64,000 nt of DNA from Dactylis glomerata (Eukaryota > Streptophyta > Magnoliopsida > Poales > Poaceae). The notes beneath the pieces are model-generated. The model worked only from the letters and a program-made list of their open reading frames with translations, did not search any database and was not told the DNA's origin. The stretch spans positions 868,001 through 932,000 of the forward strand of contig QXEO01000217.1 in the NCBI GenBank assembly GCA_007115705.1, given 5' to 3'. This document shows, piece after piece, positions 34,004 to 44,827 of this stretch (position 1 is its first letter; every line of letters begins with the position of its first letter). A program made the translations under genes and the position numbers.

Positions 34004-37000
34004 ATGTCAAGCGGAGACAAAGACGTCGGGGCTGGCCCTTCTCGGCCCATGAGCGTCAAAGAAGAAGCAAGAAAACCCAACCTAAAGTTTTGGCGGGTTG
34101 GCGATGACTTGAGCGGGTCCGACGAGGAGGCCGAAGAAGCTGCGGCCGATGAAGTTGGCTCGGAGGCCGAAGAAGGTGCGGCCGATGAAGTTGACTCGGA
34201 TCCGGAGTCCGAATATGACTTCGAGGCCGAAGTGGCCGAAGATGGCGACGACGCCGGAAGTAGCAATGGCAACAAGGAGGATGACACAAGTAGTCATGGT
34301 GGCGGTGACCGCATGGACGTCGGTGGATCGGACGCCGCCGCTAAGAAGAAGAAGAAGAAGAAAAAGAAGGAAAGGCAGGATCAGATGCCACCGGTACTCG
34401 GTACCAAGCTCGAAGAGTTCACGTATGTGAAACCAAGTGGCCAACCTGTGGAGCCTGCGAAGCTTGCCGCTGGGTACGGCCTACAGCTCGGGTGCATCAT
34501 GCGGGAGAGCATGAGCATCAACCAGAAGAACATAAGAGCTAAGGGCAATACGCGGTTGCGCAAGCTACTCATTGAGAAGCTTCACAACCGGTACCAGTTC
34601 CCAGAGCCATTCAATAACAAGAAGCTCAAAGGGAACAAGGTCAACAAGTTAGCCCTCACGGGGATGAGCACAGCCTTGAGCAGCTGGAAAAGCCGAGTGA
34701 AGAAGAGGATTCTAGCCGGCAAAAGTTGGGAGGAGATAAAGAAGGCCAAGCCGATGCTCAACGAAGATGAGTTCATCAAGTTCAAGGATGCGTGCCTCAC
34801 TCCGGAAGGTATCGAATGGACCGAGTGGGGGAGCGGTATGCGGGACCTCAACATAGGTAACCAACGCTGCGGAGGTGGCGGTTACCGAGGAAAGAAGGCC
34901 ATTTGGGCAAAGGAGGACGCCGAGTATGCCCGTCTAGGGAAAGAGAACTGGTGGCACAAATTCACGGACGAGGAGGTGATGCAGTTTGTCTGTGCCCGCT
35001 ACTATCTCCACCCCGAACTCAAGAAATTCGTTACCGACGACGATGATGTGAGGAAGTTCCAGAAAAAGCTGGTAAGGAATTTACCGCGCATCTCGATCGA
35101 GTCGATATGCGTTCTAAACTTCTAAATGGCCATCTCTTTCCTTCTCTGCAGAGAATCAAAGAAATATCTTGTGCTTCAAGTGCGAGCTTGTCCCAAGGGT
35201 CGACGGCGAACCCGTGGTGGGACACGCCCTTCAACAGGGCGATAAACGTGATCAAGGGGAGAGCCAAGTCCTTGCCACCGACTTCAGCTGGCCGCGTGGC
35301 CGGCTATGGTACGTACGACAAGGTTGGCGACTTCAAGAAAGAGGACCCCGAGGCAAAGAAACAGAGGAAGGCTGCGGCAGTGGCGGCGGTGGCGGCGGCC
35401 ACCGCCGCAAGTGAAAGACGCAAAGTTGAAAAGCTCCGGGAGCAGATGTCGGACCTGATCGCCCAGCAAGTGCAACAGAAGCTCCGCGAGATCATTCCCG
35501 ATGAGCTGTGGGAGGAGCTTGCTGCTTGGAATGCGGCAGGTCGACGACGGGCGCTAGTGGTGCCCAGCATCTCCGGCAGCAACTCTATCCAGCACGTGTC
35601 ACCGGATGTGGTGACTCCCGATACCGCCAACGTCGAGGAGGCGCAGCCAGCGGCCGCTCCGGTGCCCCCTCTCGCCGCCGCCAACAGGAACGTGCACCCG
35701 GAGGTCGCTCTGGTGACACCACCTCCTGCCGACACCAACACCGAGCAGCCGATCGCACCGGTGCCTCCTCCCGCCACAGCTAAGGTGCAACCGACGGTGC
35801 TTCGTCATAAGGCATCTCGGCGGGAGAATGATACCGGTGTCTCAACATTAGCCGAGCTCAACGCCATCTCCAAGGTAATGACTCCGGCCAGCACATTTCA
35901 TTTCCTTTGCCTTTGATGACTATAGCTAGCTAGCGACATGCATCTCACGATATGCATGCAAACTTTTTTCCCCACAGGACACACCTTGCACACTTTTGCA
36001 TTTCGTGGACGGCGAGCTGAAGGATGTTGCCAAGGGCACAATCATTCAGCCAAATAGCACAGTCATGCATCACAAGGAGATGGTCTCAGCGGTGTTCAAG
36101 GTCTGGCTGGCTCGGGTGTTGCCGGGATGCGAAGACATTGACCCCCCAACCCAACCTCAAGGCACCGATGAACATAAGACCCTTGCGGGTTGCTTTGGCT
36201 GGGTCCTGACATGGCCGAAGACCTAGATTCAGCTTGTGAAGGAACAACAAGTTACTCAGCCGCCGCCACACATGGAAAAAGTTACTGAGCCGCCGCCATG
36301 TTCGGCACCAGTTACTGAGCCGGCGCCGCCACGTATGGCGCCACCACCTCGGCGGCCACAACAAGTTGTCTCCGCCAACACCTCTCATCACCAGAAGTTG
36401 TTGGCCGCCGCTTTATCGCAGCCACCACCAGCACCACATGGCAAGGCCGTCGCTGCATCATACCCAGTACTGGTTGAGGACATCAACGATGATGATGATG
36501 ACAACCCAGATGACTGGCTCAACACTGGCGCCACCGACTCTTTGTTCATGCCAAACATGGAAGAACCCTACCATGTCCGTGAAGATCAAAATGCTCGCAC
36601 CAAAGCATGCACGCGTTTGGACTTCCATGGTGCCCTAGAGGAGACGCCTCCGGATGCTGGCGCCGCTGATCCTAAAGTCAATACGGGAAATATTTTTAGC
36701 CCCAACACACTCCATAAGGTGGTGAGCGGCGGTGATCAGTTGGCAACCGACTGTGGTGAGCAGTTGGAAACCGGTGGTCCCATCCAGAAGAAGCACCACC
36801 GGAAGAGGACCAAGAAGGATAAGCCGTCTGCGAGCCAGCATCCGATCGGTCTGAAGAGGCCCAGGGTTCACGACGACCCAATGTCACAACCCGCTAAGGG
36901 CACCTTGCAGGGCATAATTCATGAAGCTGGAAAATCGATTATGACTGAGGAGTAGGTCGCCCACGCGAGTGGAGCGATGGTGAGCCTTATGCACGGTATT

Positions 37001-37760
37001 CTATTTCTGGAGGAGGGCCTTCTTAAGGAAACAAATCCATCGTACCCCGTTTTCACGGTGAAGGTTCCAGCGGATGTGGGCTTCGTCGATGATCACCCCG
37101 CGGATATCTTCTTCATATCGTACGAGGACATCTTCAAGCTTTTCAACGCCAAACGGCTGGACTATAACTTGGTCCGCCTATACGCGCTCCAGCGGGCGAT
37201 GAAGGTCAACAGAGAGGAGAACCCTGGCGTCGCGATAGCGGACCCCTACTACATGCGTGAAGGCATGTTGATGAATCCAGCGAACTGTTCCAGAGCAAAG
37301 GAGTACCTCCAAAAGTTCCTGCTGGACAACAAGAGTACAAAAGACATTCTTCTTCCTTACTTTCCCGAGTAAGTGCACACTCACTCGGCCGCCGTAATAA
37401 CTTGTCATTTCTTAGCTCCTTTTCCAACATTCTTTCGTTTCAACTGTTTTGCGCAGAGACATATACTGCACATTGATCCTCGTTGCCCCGAGGTACTCGG
37501 TAGCCGTCTACTTAGACTCGGGGAGTGAGGCAAAGACAAAAAACTACGCCTACATCAAGGGTGTTCTAGATGATTCTCTCGAGGGATATGCCGGGAAGGG
37601 AGGTGACTTCAGGAAGGGGGCGGAAAATATCAAGGATGGCAGACACATGTTCAAGCACGTAATCAAGTTCCCCTGCGTCAAGCAGCCGCCTAACAGTGTC
37701 AAGGAGGCCTTCTACGCCCTCCATCACATGCGGGCTATCATCCAGAACACAGGCTTATGA
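34004..37760 (+). pseudogene. CACTA second gene (TNPA-like role), four exons, broken
   Basis: Exons 34004-35071, 35152-35874, 35978-37368 and 37457-37760 join in frame across GT-AG introns of 80, 103 and 88 bp. The protein starts with an acidic stretch and a lysine run (about residues 105-125). A conserved region follows (GYGLQLGCIMRESMSINQKN, RLRKLLIEKLHNRYQFP), then an Ala/Pro-rich linker with a coiled coil. The C-terminal part resembles a Ulp1/C48 protease (DNKSTKDILLPYFPED, SVAVYLDSGSE), but the expected catalytic His and Cys positions hold other residues. TAG stops occur at 36224 and 36953; exon 4 ends early at TGA 37758 and homologous sequence continues in another frame. In CACTA elements this gene's product helps transposition by binding subterminal repeats. 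Confidence 0.75.
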
Positions 37761-38329
37761 CGCCAGCTAGTGTCCGAGGATGTGCCGAAGAGCATGCAAG
37801 GATCGAGGACGCTGAACTTAGGGACGACTTCTTCCGCATCTAGAATCAGATTGCGACTATCTTGCAAGAAGATGTCATCACAAGGGGCGGAACCTTGTCC
37901 TACGCCAGACCGTTGGCTAAGCGCGAGATCGAAGACCGGCTCCGGAAACAGCGTGACACTAGGACATGGACAACGAAAGATTGCTACAAACCGTTCCCGG
38001 AGCCATGTCAACCAAAGTCTTCATGATTCTTCCTAGTCATTTTCGCGTGTATGTCAATCGTGTGTGCTTGAGTCATAAAATTTACCGTCTGCAACTCATT
38101 CCGGTGTGTGTATGTGTGTGAGGTGTAAACTTATAACTTGCCTTAGTCGAAAGCATCGTTGTTGGACTTATTTACTTTTGTATGCGGGATACTTATATAT
38201 AACTCTTTGCTTAGCTCGAGTACTTTCCTTTGTCGACATGCATGTTAATCCTTCATTCTTTCGGTTGCATATGATATATGGCCTTGTCGACATATGTAAC
38301 TCTTTTCTTATAGCTTGAATACTATATAT
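37761..38329 (+). other. Out-of-frame tail of the second gene, then non-coding
   Basis: 37770-38000 still encodes tail-like sequence in a shifted frame (ELRDDFFRI, IATILQEDVITRGGTLSYAR). After about 38035 no coding signal. Confidence 0.5.
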
Positions 38330-38599
38330 ATGGCTTTGTCTACAGAGATGCCGAGATGCTACGTGGTGTACAAAGGATGGGTACCAGGAGTCTATGATGA
38401 GTGGGAGGATTGCCAGAAGCAAGTGAACAAGTTCAGTGGCAACTCCTACAAGGGGTATCCGACGAAAGAGCTAGCGGAAGCTAGGTGGAGGATCCACCTC
38501 CTAGGAGAGCGGAGAAACAACAACCGGATGAAGACCTTGATGATCGTGCTCCCGGTCTTGCTCACCATTGCGGGTGTAGTCTACTCGGTCTTTTGGTGA
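38330..38599 (+). CDS. Small CACTA ORF: RNase H1 N-terminal (viroplasmin-like) domain plus C-terminal membrane helix
   Basis: ATG at 38330 gives 89 residues. Alternatively translation starts at ATG 38348, just after a good acceptor (tttgtctacag, 38335-38345). Residues about 10-55 have the pattern of the RNA:DNA hybrid-binding domain of RNase H1 (YVVYKGWVPGVYDEW, CQKQVNKFSG, YKGYPTKELAEARW), also found in caulimovirus viroplasmin. A basic stretch (ERRNNNRMK) leads to a 19-residue hydrophobic end, LMIVLPVLLTIAGVVYSVF, that would suit a tail anchor. The frame is intact while the neighbouring gene is broken. No RNase H catalytic domain follows. Its role in the element is unknown. Confidence 0.65.
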   Translation: MALSTEMPRCYVVYKGWVPGVYDEWEDCQKQVNKFSGNSYKGYPTKELAEARWRIHLLGERRNNNRMKTLMIVLPVLLTIAGVVYSVFW

Positions 38600-38839
38600 G
38601 ATGTGTAGTGTGTGTAATGTGTAATGTGTGTAATGCATGGACTTGGGCTATATATGCTCTAACACTTATAATATTCGGGAACTTTGTCACTATTATGGAT
38701 CTAATTGTTTGTGATGATGATATATTTGTTTTCTACTGCATGCTGTGTATTCTGCAGTTATATTGTATACCTATATATATTCTTGTGCATTGCTGTGTAT
38801 AAATACCAGAAAATATTAGTTTTTTTTGGACCTGTACGA
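38600..38839 (+). other. Non-coding CACTA 3' leader to the terminal array
   Basis: TG-rich short repeats (gtgtgtaatgtgtaatgtg near 38605); nothing else supported. Confidence 0.4.
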
Positions 38840-39092
38840 AATATCAGTGGCGCATATTGTAGGTGTTTAGTGGCGCATTATGTATTGGTGGCGCATATAG
38901 CAATATGCGCCACGCATAAGACACTAATGGCGCATATTCTATATGCGCCACTAATATTCAACATATGCGTGGCGCATATTGAGATGCGCCACCAATAAAC
39001 TGTTATTAGTGGCGTGGCATTGGTGGCGCATCCCATATGCGACACGCATATGCCAAAATGGTGCGCCACCAATAGGCTTTTTTCCACTAGTG
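38840..39092. repeat. CACTA 3' subterminal repeat array and TIR
   Basis: About a dozen tggcgcat/atgcgcca motifs, many as inverted pairs, ending in the inverse of cactagtggaaaaaagccta. Confidence 0.85.
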
Positions 39093-39388
39093 ATTTATTC
39101 CATACTACATTTACTACTCATAATCATCACTACTACTTGTATTTCACTATATCTTTGCCGAACTAGTGCACCTATACATCCGACAAGTGTATTGGGTGTG
39201 TTGGAGACACAAGAGACTTTCTGTATCGTAATTGCAGGGTTGCTTGAGAGGGATAGCTTTGACCTCTTCCTCCCTGAGTTCGATAAACCTTGGGTGATCC
39301 ACTTAAGGGAAACTTGCTGCTGTTCTACAAACCTCTGCACTTGGAGGTCCAACACTGTCTACAAGAACAGACACATGTGTAGACATCA
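39093..39388 (+). repeat. Gypsy A 3' LTR, second part
   Basis: Continues the LTR from tttattccatactac to gtagacatca, matching 10363-10657. Followed by the TCCGT duplicate. Confidence 0.92.
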
Positions 39389-40723
39389 TCCGTCAACTTT
39401 GCGCAGCGCGAACGCGGGCCACGTGGACGTGGCCATCATGGAGGACGACGAGGAGGCCGCGGTGGCAACTGCGAATGTGGTGGACGCCGTGGCGGCGGCA
39501 ATGCACGCTGTAGAGGAGGCCGTGGCGGCAAAGGCGGCAATGACCGCAACCTCGTCACATGCCAGATTTGTGGCAAACCAGGCCATGAAGCCTGGAAGTG
39601 TTGGCACCACTACTCCGACGATGATGAAGAAGAAGAGGAGGAAGAAAAGGGTGCCAATGTCGTGTCCTATGGCGTGGACACCAATTGGTATGGCGACACC
39701 GGCGCCACCGACCACATCACCGGTGAGCTCAACAAGCTCACCATGAGAGAGAAGTACAAGGCCCGTGAGCAAATCCACGCGGCCAATGGACAAGGTATGA
39801 GCACTAGTCATGTTGGTCATGCAATTGTTAAAACCCCCTCTAAATCCTTGCATCTTAAAAATGTTCTTCATGTTCCACATGCCACCAAAAATCTTATTTC
39901 TATTAATCGTCTTACTATAGACAACAATGTCTTCATGGAATTTCATCCCTGGTATTTTTATGTTAAGGATCAGGTCACGAAGAGAGTACTTCTTAAGGGT
40001 AGATGCATCCGTGGACTCTATCCTTTGATATCTTCATCAACAATCAAGAATAAACAAGTCTTCAGCGCCACCAAGCCTTCAGCTTCGCGATGGCATAGTC
40101 GTCTAGGTCATCCTTCTTTTCGAATTGTTCAACAAGTGCTTAGCAAGTATGAACTTCCTTATTCAAATAAATCTAGTATTGAGTCGGTTTGTGACTCTTG
40201 TCAAAGAGCCAGAAGCCATCAGCTTCCTTATATGAGGTCTACAAGTGTATCCACCTCTCCCTTACAACTTGTGTTCTCCGATGTGTGGGGACCAGCACCT
40301 AGTTCTGTAGGGAGATTCACATACTATGTAAGCTTCATTGATGATTTTAGTAAGTTTTCGTGGATTTATCTTCTTAAGAAAAAGTCTGATGTCTTTCAAA
40401 TCTTTCGCAATTTTCAGCAACTTGTTGAACGCCAATTTGATAAGAAAATTCTTGTAGTACAATCTGACTGGGGTGGAGAATATGAGAAGTTAAACTCCTT
40501 TTTCAAACAAATTGGCATTGAGCATCATGTGTCTTGCCCTCATGCACACCAACAAAATGGTTCAGCTGAGCGCAAGTATCGCCACATTGTAGAAGTAGGC
40601 CTTGCTCTTCTTGCAAATGCATCAATGCCACTCAAATTTTGGGATGAAGCTTTTTTGACTGCCACATATCTCATTAATATGTTGCCTTCCAAAGTCATTA
40701 ATCATGAAACACCCATCGAACGT
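39389..40723 (+). pseudogene. Copia Gag C-terminus, protease and integrase
   Basis: One open frame runs from the TCCGT junction to the LARD insertion. It contains an RGG-rich stretch (ERGPRGRGHHGGRRGGRGG), a CCHC zinc knuckle (CQICGKPGHEAWKCW, about 39560), the protease motif DTGATDH (about 39698), a GAG-pre-integrase part (SRWHSRLGHPSF) and the integrase core (SDVWGPAP, VVQSDWGGEYE, QNGSAERKYRHI). The integrase inserts element cDNA. The frame continues in phase at 44558, since the insertion plus duplicate is a multiple of three. It is part of a split, inactive polyprotein. Confidence 0.85.
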
Positions 40724-41194
40724 TGACATGAATATGCCCTTTGGGTACCCACGGATTAGTATACCGGGTCCGGCCCATTAAGGAGGTGGACTGGAACAAG
40801 GACTCAAAGATTGACTTGGAGACGAAGAAAGGAAAGTCCAATACGTATTTGACTAGGACACTTGTAAAACCTTAACCCGGTTGCATATATAAAGCCAGAC
40901 AAGGGCGCCCCTAGAGGGGACAATCTTATAGACATCGAATATCATAGACAAGCAATATTAGAGATACAAGATAGATTAGATATAGACTAGATACAAAACT
41001 CCGCCTACGGCGGCACCATGTAAACACTATTGTGATCATATACTAGATTGCTAGCAGGATGTAGCGATCCTCCACCGCGGGGACGTGAACCTGGGTACAT
41101 CGTGTGCCAATCTCGATCCTGGAATCTCTAGTCGTTGCTCTTCCCCCGATCCTAAGTCCTTCATCTAGGACATTTGTCGAGTTAACCCTCGTCA
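40724..41194 (+). repeat. LARD 5' LTR
   Basis: tgacatgaatatgcccttt...gttaaccctcgtca; TATA box tatataaa at 40886-40893. Confidence 0.92.
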
Positions 41195-44081
41195 ATTGGC
41201 GCCGACCATGGGGATCGCGGCGACTGGATTTTGTTATCCGGGCGGGATCCTTCAAATTTTTTCGTCGACAAGATCAGCAAATTTGCGGCTGCCCGACAGC
41301 AGCAGCCAGATTGTTTCAATAGATCGCATCTCGTCGGATCATTGGCGGCCATCAACATCAACAATTGGCGAGTACATCACCATATTATTCAGACATAAGC
41401 TTTGCCGTCTCTCGATCGGCTCATGGCAAGTTGCCGGAATCAGCAATCCGGCCCAAGTTCCAAGGAAAAAGCGACAAGCAACCGAATCAAATTTACATCA
41501 TCTTGAAAATCAGTCAAATCGATGAAGAGCTGCGCGTTGCGATCAGCCGATAAAACATAGGGAATCGACGTCTCGACACCCATCTCGTGCAGCTGACAAC
41601 GCTCCCTCTGCTGGAGAAAACAAAAAAAACGCAGCGACAGCGCGTCGAGAAATAGCATGCAGCAGCGACAAGACGTGAGCCTGATTCAGCGATAGAAGGA
41701 TCAGGCTACTTTCAGCGTACGCATTGGGAAAAGGAAGAAACATTCTCGGAAAAGATCGGAGACTTTCAGCAACTAACAAGTTTTGGCCTACATCATTGTC
41801 ACCTGATGCAGTTCGCGGAAGCAGCAAATTAATCAGCATACATCAAGTTTTTACGGGAATCAACATCAGGCCATCAACGGAAAATCATCAAGAGATTGGA
41901 ATTTTTTGCCGATGTCGTTTTGCTATATCTCATAATCAAAGTCGTATCCGAGCCGGTATAAATTTCCAGAAGCTTTACGGATTAGCTTTTCCAAATACAG
42001 AAGCAACTTTATGAAAAGACAAGGCAAAGGGGAAAAATTCAGCTTGTACGTACGTAAGTACCTACCTATGAAGATTACTCAAGACAACAAACAAATCAGA
42101 AGCAGTCTGTGCCGGTGAATTACAAAAGCTCCGCGGATAAATTGGAGCAAAAATATTTCGACTACTCGCCGGACTGCTCGGAGCGGACAACTCGAAGAAA
42201 ATATTTCGACTACTTCGTCTTCAACATCGTCAACTGTGGCTTACCACGCCCGGGGGCTCGCCGTCGAGCACTCACGCAAACTATCGGCAACGCTCGAGGG
42301 CTCGACATCATCTCGCTCTTGAGTGCGGAAACTCACGCTCAAAACCTACGACTTCATCGGCATCAGCAACGCGATGATCCCAACAGCGCTCGGGGGGTCG
42401 ACAACAACTTCGCCTCCGATTGTGATTGTGATTCTGCGACAACAACTCGACTACGTCATCGTCAACTACGGCCGCGCCACCCAATAAAAGCTAAGTTCTC
42501 CTCTTTCAAGAGTCGATTATTATTTCCTTTTACCGCACCCAACACTCGAGGGCTCCGCCATGAAAAATCATCTTATATATCATTGACTTAAAAAAATTGC
42601 GAAAGCCCTAGTAGCTGGCGTTCCTTGTCGAATACTTGACAATTTAGTTTACAGTCGCATGAAGGTCGACTAACGGTTGGCAAGGCATAAAATCTTGGGG
42701 CGTCAGGCTAACGAAAAGGCTTAGCAAGTATCTTGAAATCCAAATATGGCAAACACATCACTTTACGTCTGACCTGAGTAGCTGATCGAGCCGTGAAGTG
42801 CATCAGGCTAACGAAAGGGTCTTACGTACGAGCAATAAAATTGCACAAAAAATATCGAGTTTTTATTTTAGATACTACATCATCACTACAAGATGCAAAA
42901 TCAATATTTCTTCGAGAGACAAAGTATTTCACAATTATTCATATTTTCTGCAGGAGCCAAACTTCTTTGAGTCGTACAACTTGAGTCTATGCCCGACTGC
43001 AAGCACCCGAACATAGACTCGGGGGCTACTCCCATCGGGAGCGCTGGTCACGCACCCGATAGAAACACAATTTTGAGAGAAAGAATTCAATAAGAAGATA
43101 AGAAGAAATTGGAGCCTATGATCGACTACAAGTATCCGACCATAGCCTCGGGGGCTACTCCCATCGGGAGCGCTGGGCGCGCACCCAACGATGTTTTTTC
43201 ATGAATAATGAAGCAAAGAAGGCGAAAGAAGATTTTGAAATCATCATTACTACCACCTAGAGGGAGTTTATATCAATCAAGGTTGAATAACCCAAAGATT
43301 TTTAGAATTGAAACAGTCAAACAAGGCTGCGACATATGATTCTTGAGTTGCATCATCGCGACAAAACTTGAATGCCGTGGTTGAAATATATCGCGAAGGT
43401 AAGACCCCGGGATCCGTCCTATATGGCCCGGTATACGCACATGGATGCGCTCTGCTGACATGTATCCGTGTCTACGACGCGAAGAAAATCCTGGTGGACG
43501 TACTGGGTACCCTGAGAACCACTTGGACTCATTCTTTGTAAGTCCTAAATGCGGCAAAAGAATGTGTTTGACCGGTATCCCGAATTCAAGTCCAAGGGGA
43601 TTGAATTTGAAGTAGGTGACAAGTATCTGTTCCGGCAGTTAACTGACCTCTTGACCCGTCAGAGTTGTCAGGCTTGTTCATCAAAACCCCTTGCGAGACA
43701 TTATAATAAAAGATAAGTCGAAAGACCAAGTCAAAGATTTGAAGATCTGAAGAATTCAAGTATTGATCAAGTCGAAGATGAAAAATTATTTCGAGAAGAA
43801 CGATGAAGAATTACTTCAAGAAGATCATCAATGAAGATAAGGAAGAAAATTCGAGTCCATTGTTGGCGGCAAGCACCAGAAAATAAACTCGACATTTACT
43901 CCCATCGGGAGAGCGGATTCAAGAACCCGATGATTTTGGCCATTACAATTGAAGTTGAAGTTATATGAAGTCGAAGATTAAAGAAGTCAAAGATTCAAGA
44001 AGTCAAAGATTGAAGAAGTCAAAGATTAAAGTTTGGAGACTCAACCCGAGTCTGCAACTCACGTAGAGTCTCGGGGGCTAC
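41195..44081 (+). other. LARD non-coding interior
   Basis: No supported gene. It holds three copies of a block around gggggctactcccatcggga (43019, 43148, and a diverged one at about 43893), and a short tandem array of (t)gaagtcaaagatt (43970-44035). It ends tcgggggctac as polypurine tract. Confidence 0.75.
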
Positions 44082-44552
44082 TGACATGAATATGCCCTTT
44101 GGGTACCCACGGATTAGTATACCGGGTCCGGCCCATTAAGGAGGTGGACTGGAACAAGGACTCGAAGATTGGCTTGGAGACGAAGAAAGGAAAGTCCAAT
44201 ACGTATTTGACTAGGACACTTGTAAAACCTTAGCCCGGTTGCATATATAAAGCCAGGCAAGGGCGCCCCTAGAGGGGACAATCTCATAGACATCGAATAT
44301 CATAGACAAGCAATATTAGAGATACAAGATAGATTAGATATAGACTAGATACAAAACTCCGCCTACGGCGGCACCATGTAAACACCATTGTGATCATATA
44401 CTAGATTGCTAGTAGGATGTAGCGATCCTCCACCGCGGGGACGTGAACCTGGGTATATCGTGTGCCAATCTCGATCCCGGAATCTCTAGTCGTTGCTCTT
44501 CCCCCGATCCTAAGTCCTTCATCTAGGACATTTGTCGAGTTAACCCTCGTCA
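44082..44552 (+). repeat. LARD 3' LTR
   Basis: Second copy of the 471-bp LTR. Confidence 0.92.
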
Positions 44553-44557
44553 AACGT

Positions 44558-44827
44558 CTTCTTCATAAAACTCCTGATTATGCATCTCTTCGTACTTTTG
44601 GTTGTGCCTGCTGGCCTAACCTTCGACCTTTCAATACAAGAAAGCTTGCTTTTCGATCCACACAATGTGTGTTCCTTGGTTATAGTCTCATGCATAAAGG
44701 AGTAAAATGTTTAGATGTCAAATCTGGTCGAGTCTACATATCTCGAGATGTTGTTTTCGATGAAATGGTGTTTCCCTTTGCTAGCCTTCATCCCAATGGT
44801 GGCGCCTTACTTCGGAAAGAAATTTAA
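44558..44827 (+). pseudogene. Copia integrase C-terminal region, ends at a stop
   Basis: Resumes the polyprotein frame after the LARD (LLHKTPDYASLRTFGCACWP, CVFLGYSLMHKGVKCLD, VYISRDVVFDEMVFPF). This is the typical Copia integrase tail. TAA at 44825-44827 ends the frame; the RT part lies in a different frame. Confidence 0.85.

Larger units (their letters stand above)
20348..39092 (+). mobile_element. CACTA (En/Spm) transposon with internal deletion
   Basis: It begins cactagtgggaaaaggctt and ends aagccttttttccactagtg-like in inverse (39073-39092). Flanking triplets are ACT (20345-20347) and ATT (39093-39095). The surrounding LTR sequence is restored when the element is removed. Both subterminal regions are packed with a tggcgcat motif in both directions. 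Coding remnants are the C-terminal transposase region (21001-21688), a second gene (34004-37760) and a small ORF (38330-38599). Without Gypsy B it is about 8.5 kb. The catalytic transposase part is missing, so it depends on a helper. Confidence 0.92.
9118..39388 (+). mobile_element. Gypsy element A, non-autonomous LTR retrotransposon
   Basis: 5' LTR 9118-10657 and a split 3' LTR (19099-20347 plus 39093-39388) are flanked by TCCGT duplicates (9113-9117 and 39389-39393). It inserted into the Copia gag. A primer site matching tRNA-Asp sits 10 bp after the LTR. Without the CACTA and Helitron-like insertions it is about 6.7 kb with no Gag, protease, RT or integrase. The interior holds only one unexplained ORF and a long non-coding 3' region. 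LTRs differ by roughly 3-4% by hand count. The opening tgatacgtctcaaacgtatc is a common Triticeae LTR start; I do not assign a family name. Confidence 0.9.
40724..44552 (+). mobile_element. LARD-like non-coding LTR retrotransposon in Copia integrase
   Basis: LTRs 40724-41194 and 44082-44552 (471 bp each) are flanked by AACGT duplicates (40719-40723 and 44553-44557). A ttggcgccgaccatgggg primer-site candidate follows the 5' LTR at 41196. The 2.9 kb interior has no Gag or Pol. Its longest frame (42109-42591) is low-complexity and has no recognisable domain. LTRs differ at about 9 of 471 positions by hand count. The interior style, with repeated tcgggggctactcccatcgg blocks, recalls Tat-lineage Gypsy elements, which would have to supply the enzymes. 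Confidence 0.9.

Noticed and set aside
42109..42591. 160-residue ORF in the LARD interior
   Set aside because: Low complexity, overlaps ctcgggggctcg-type non-coding repeats, no domain; not a gene.
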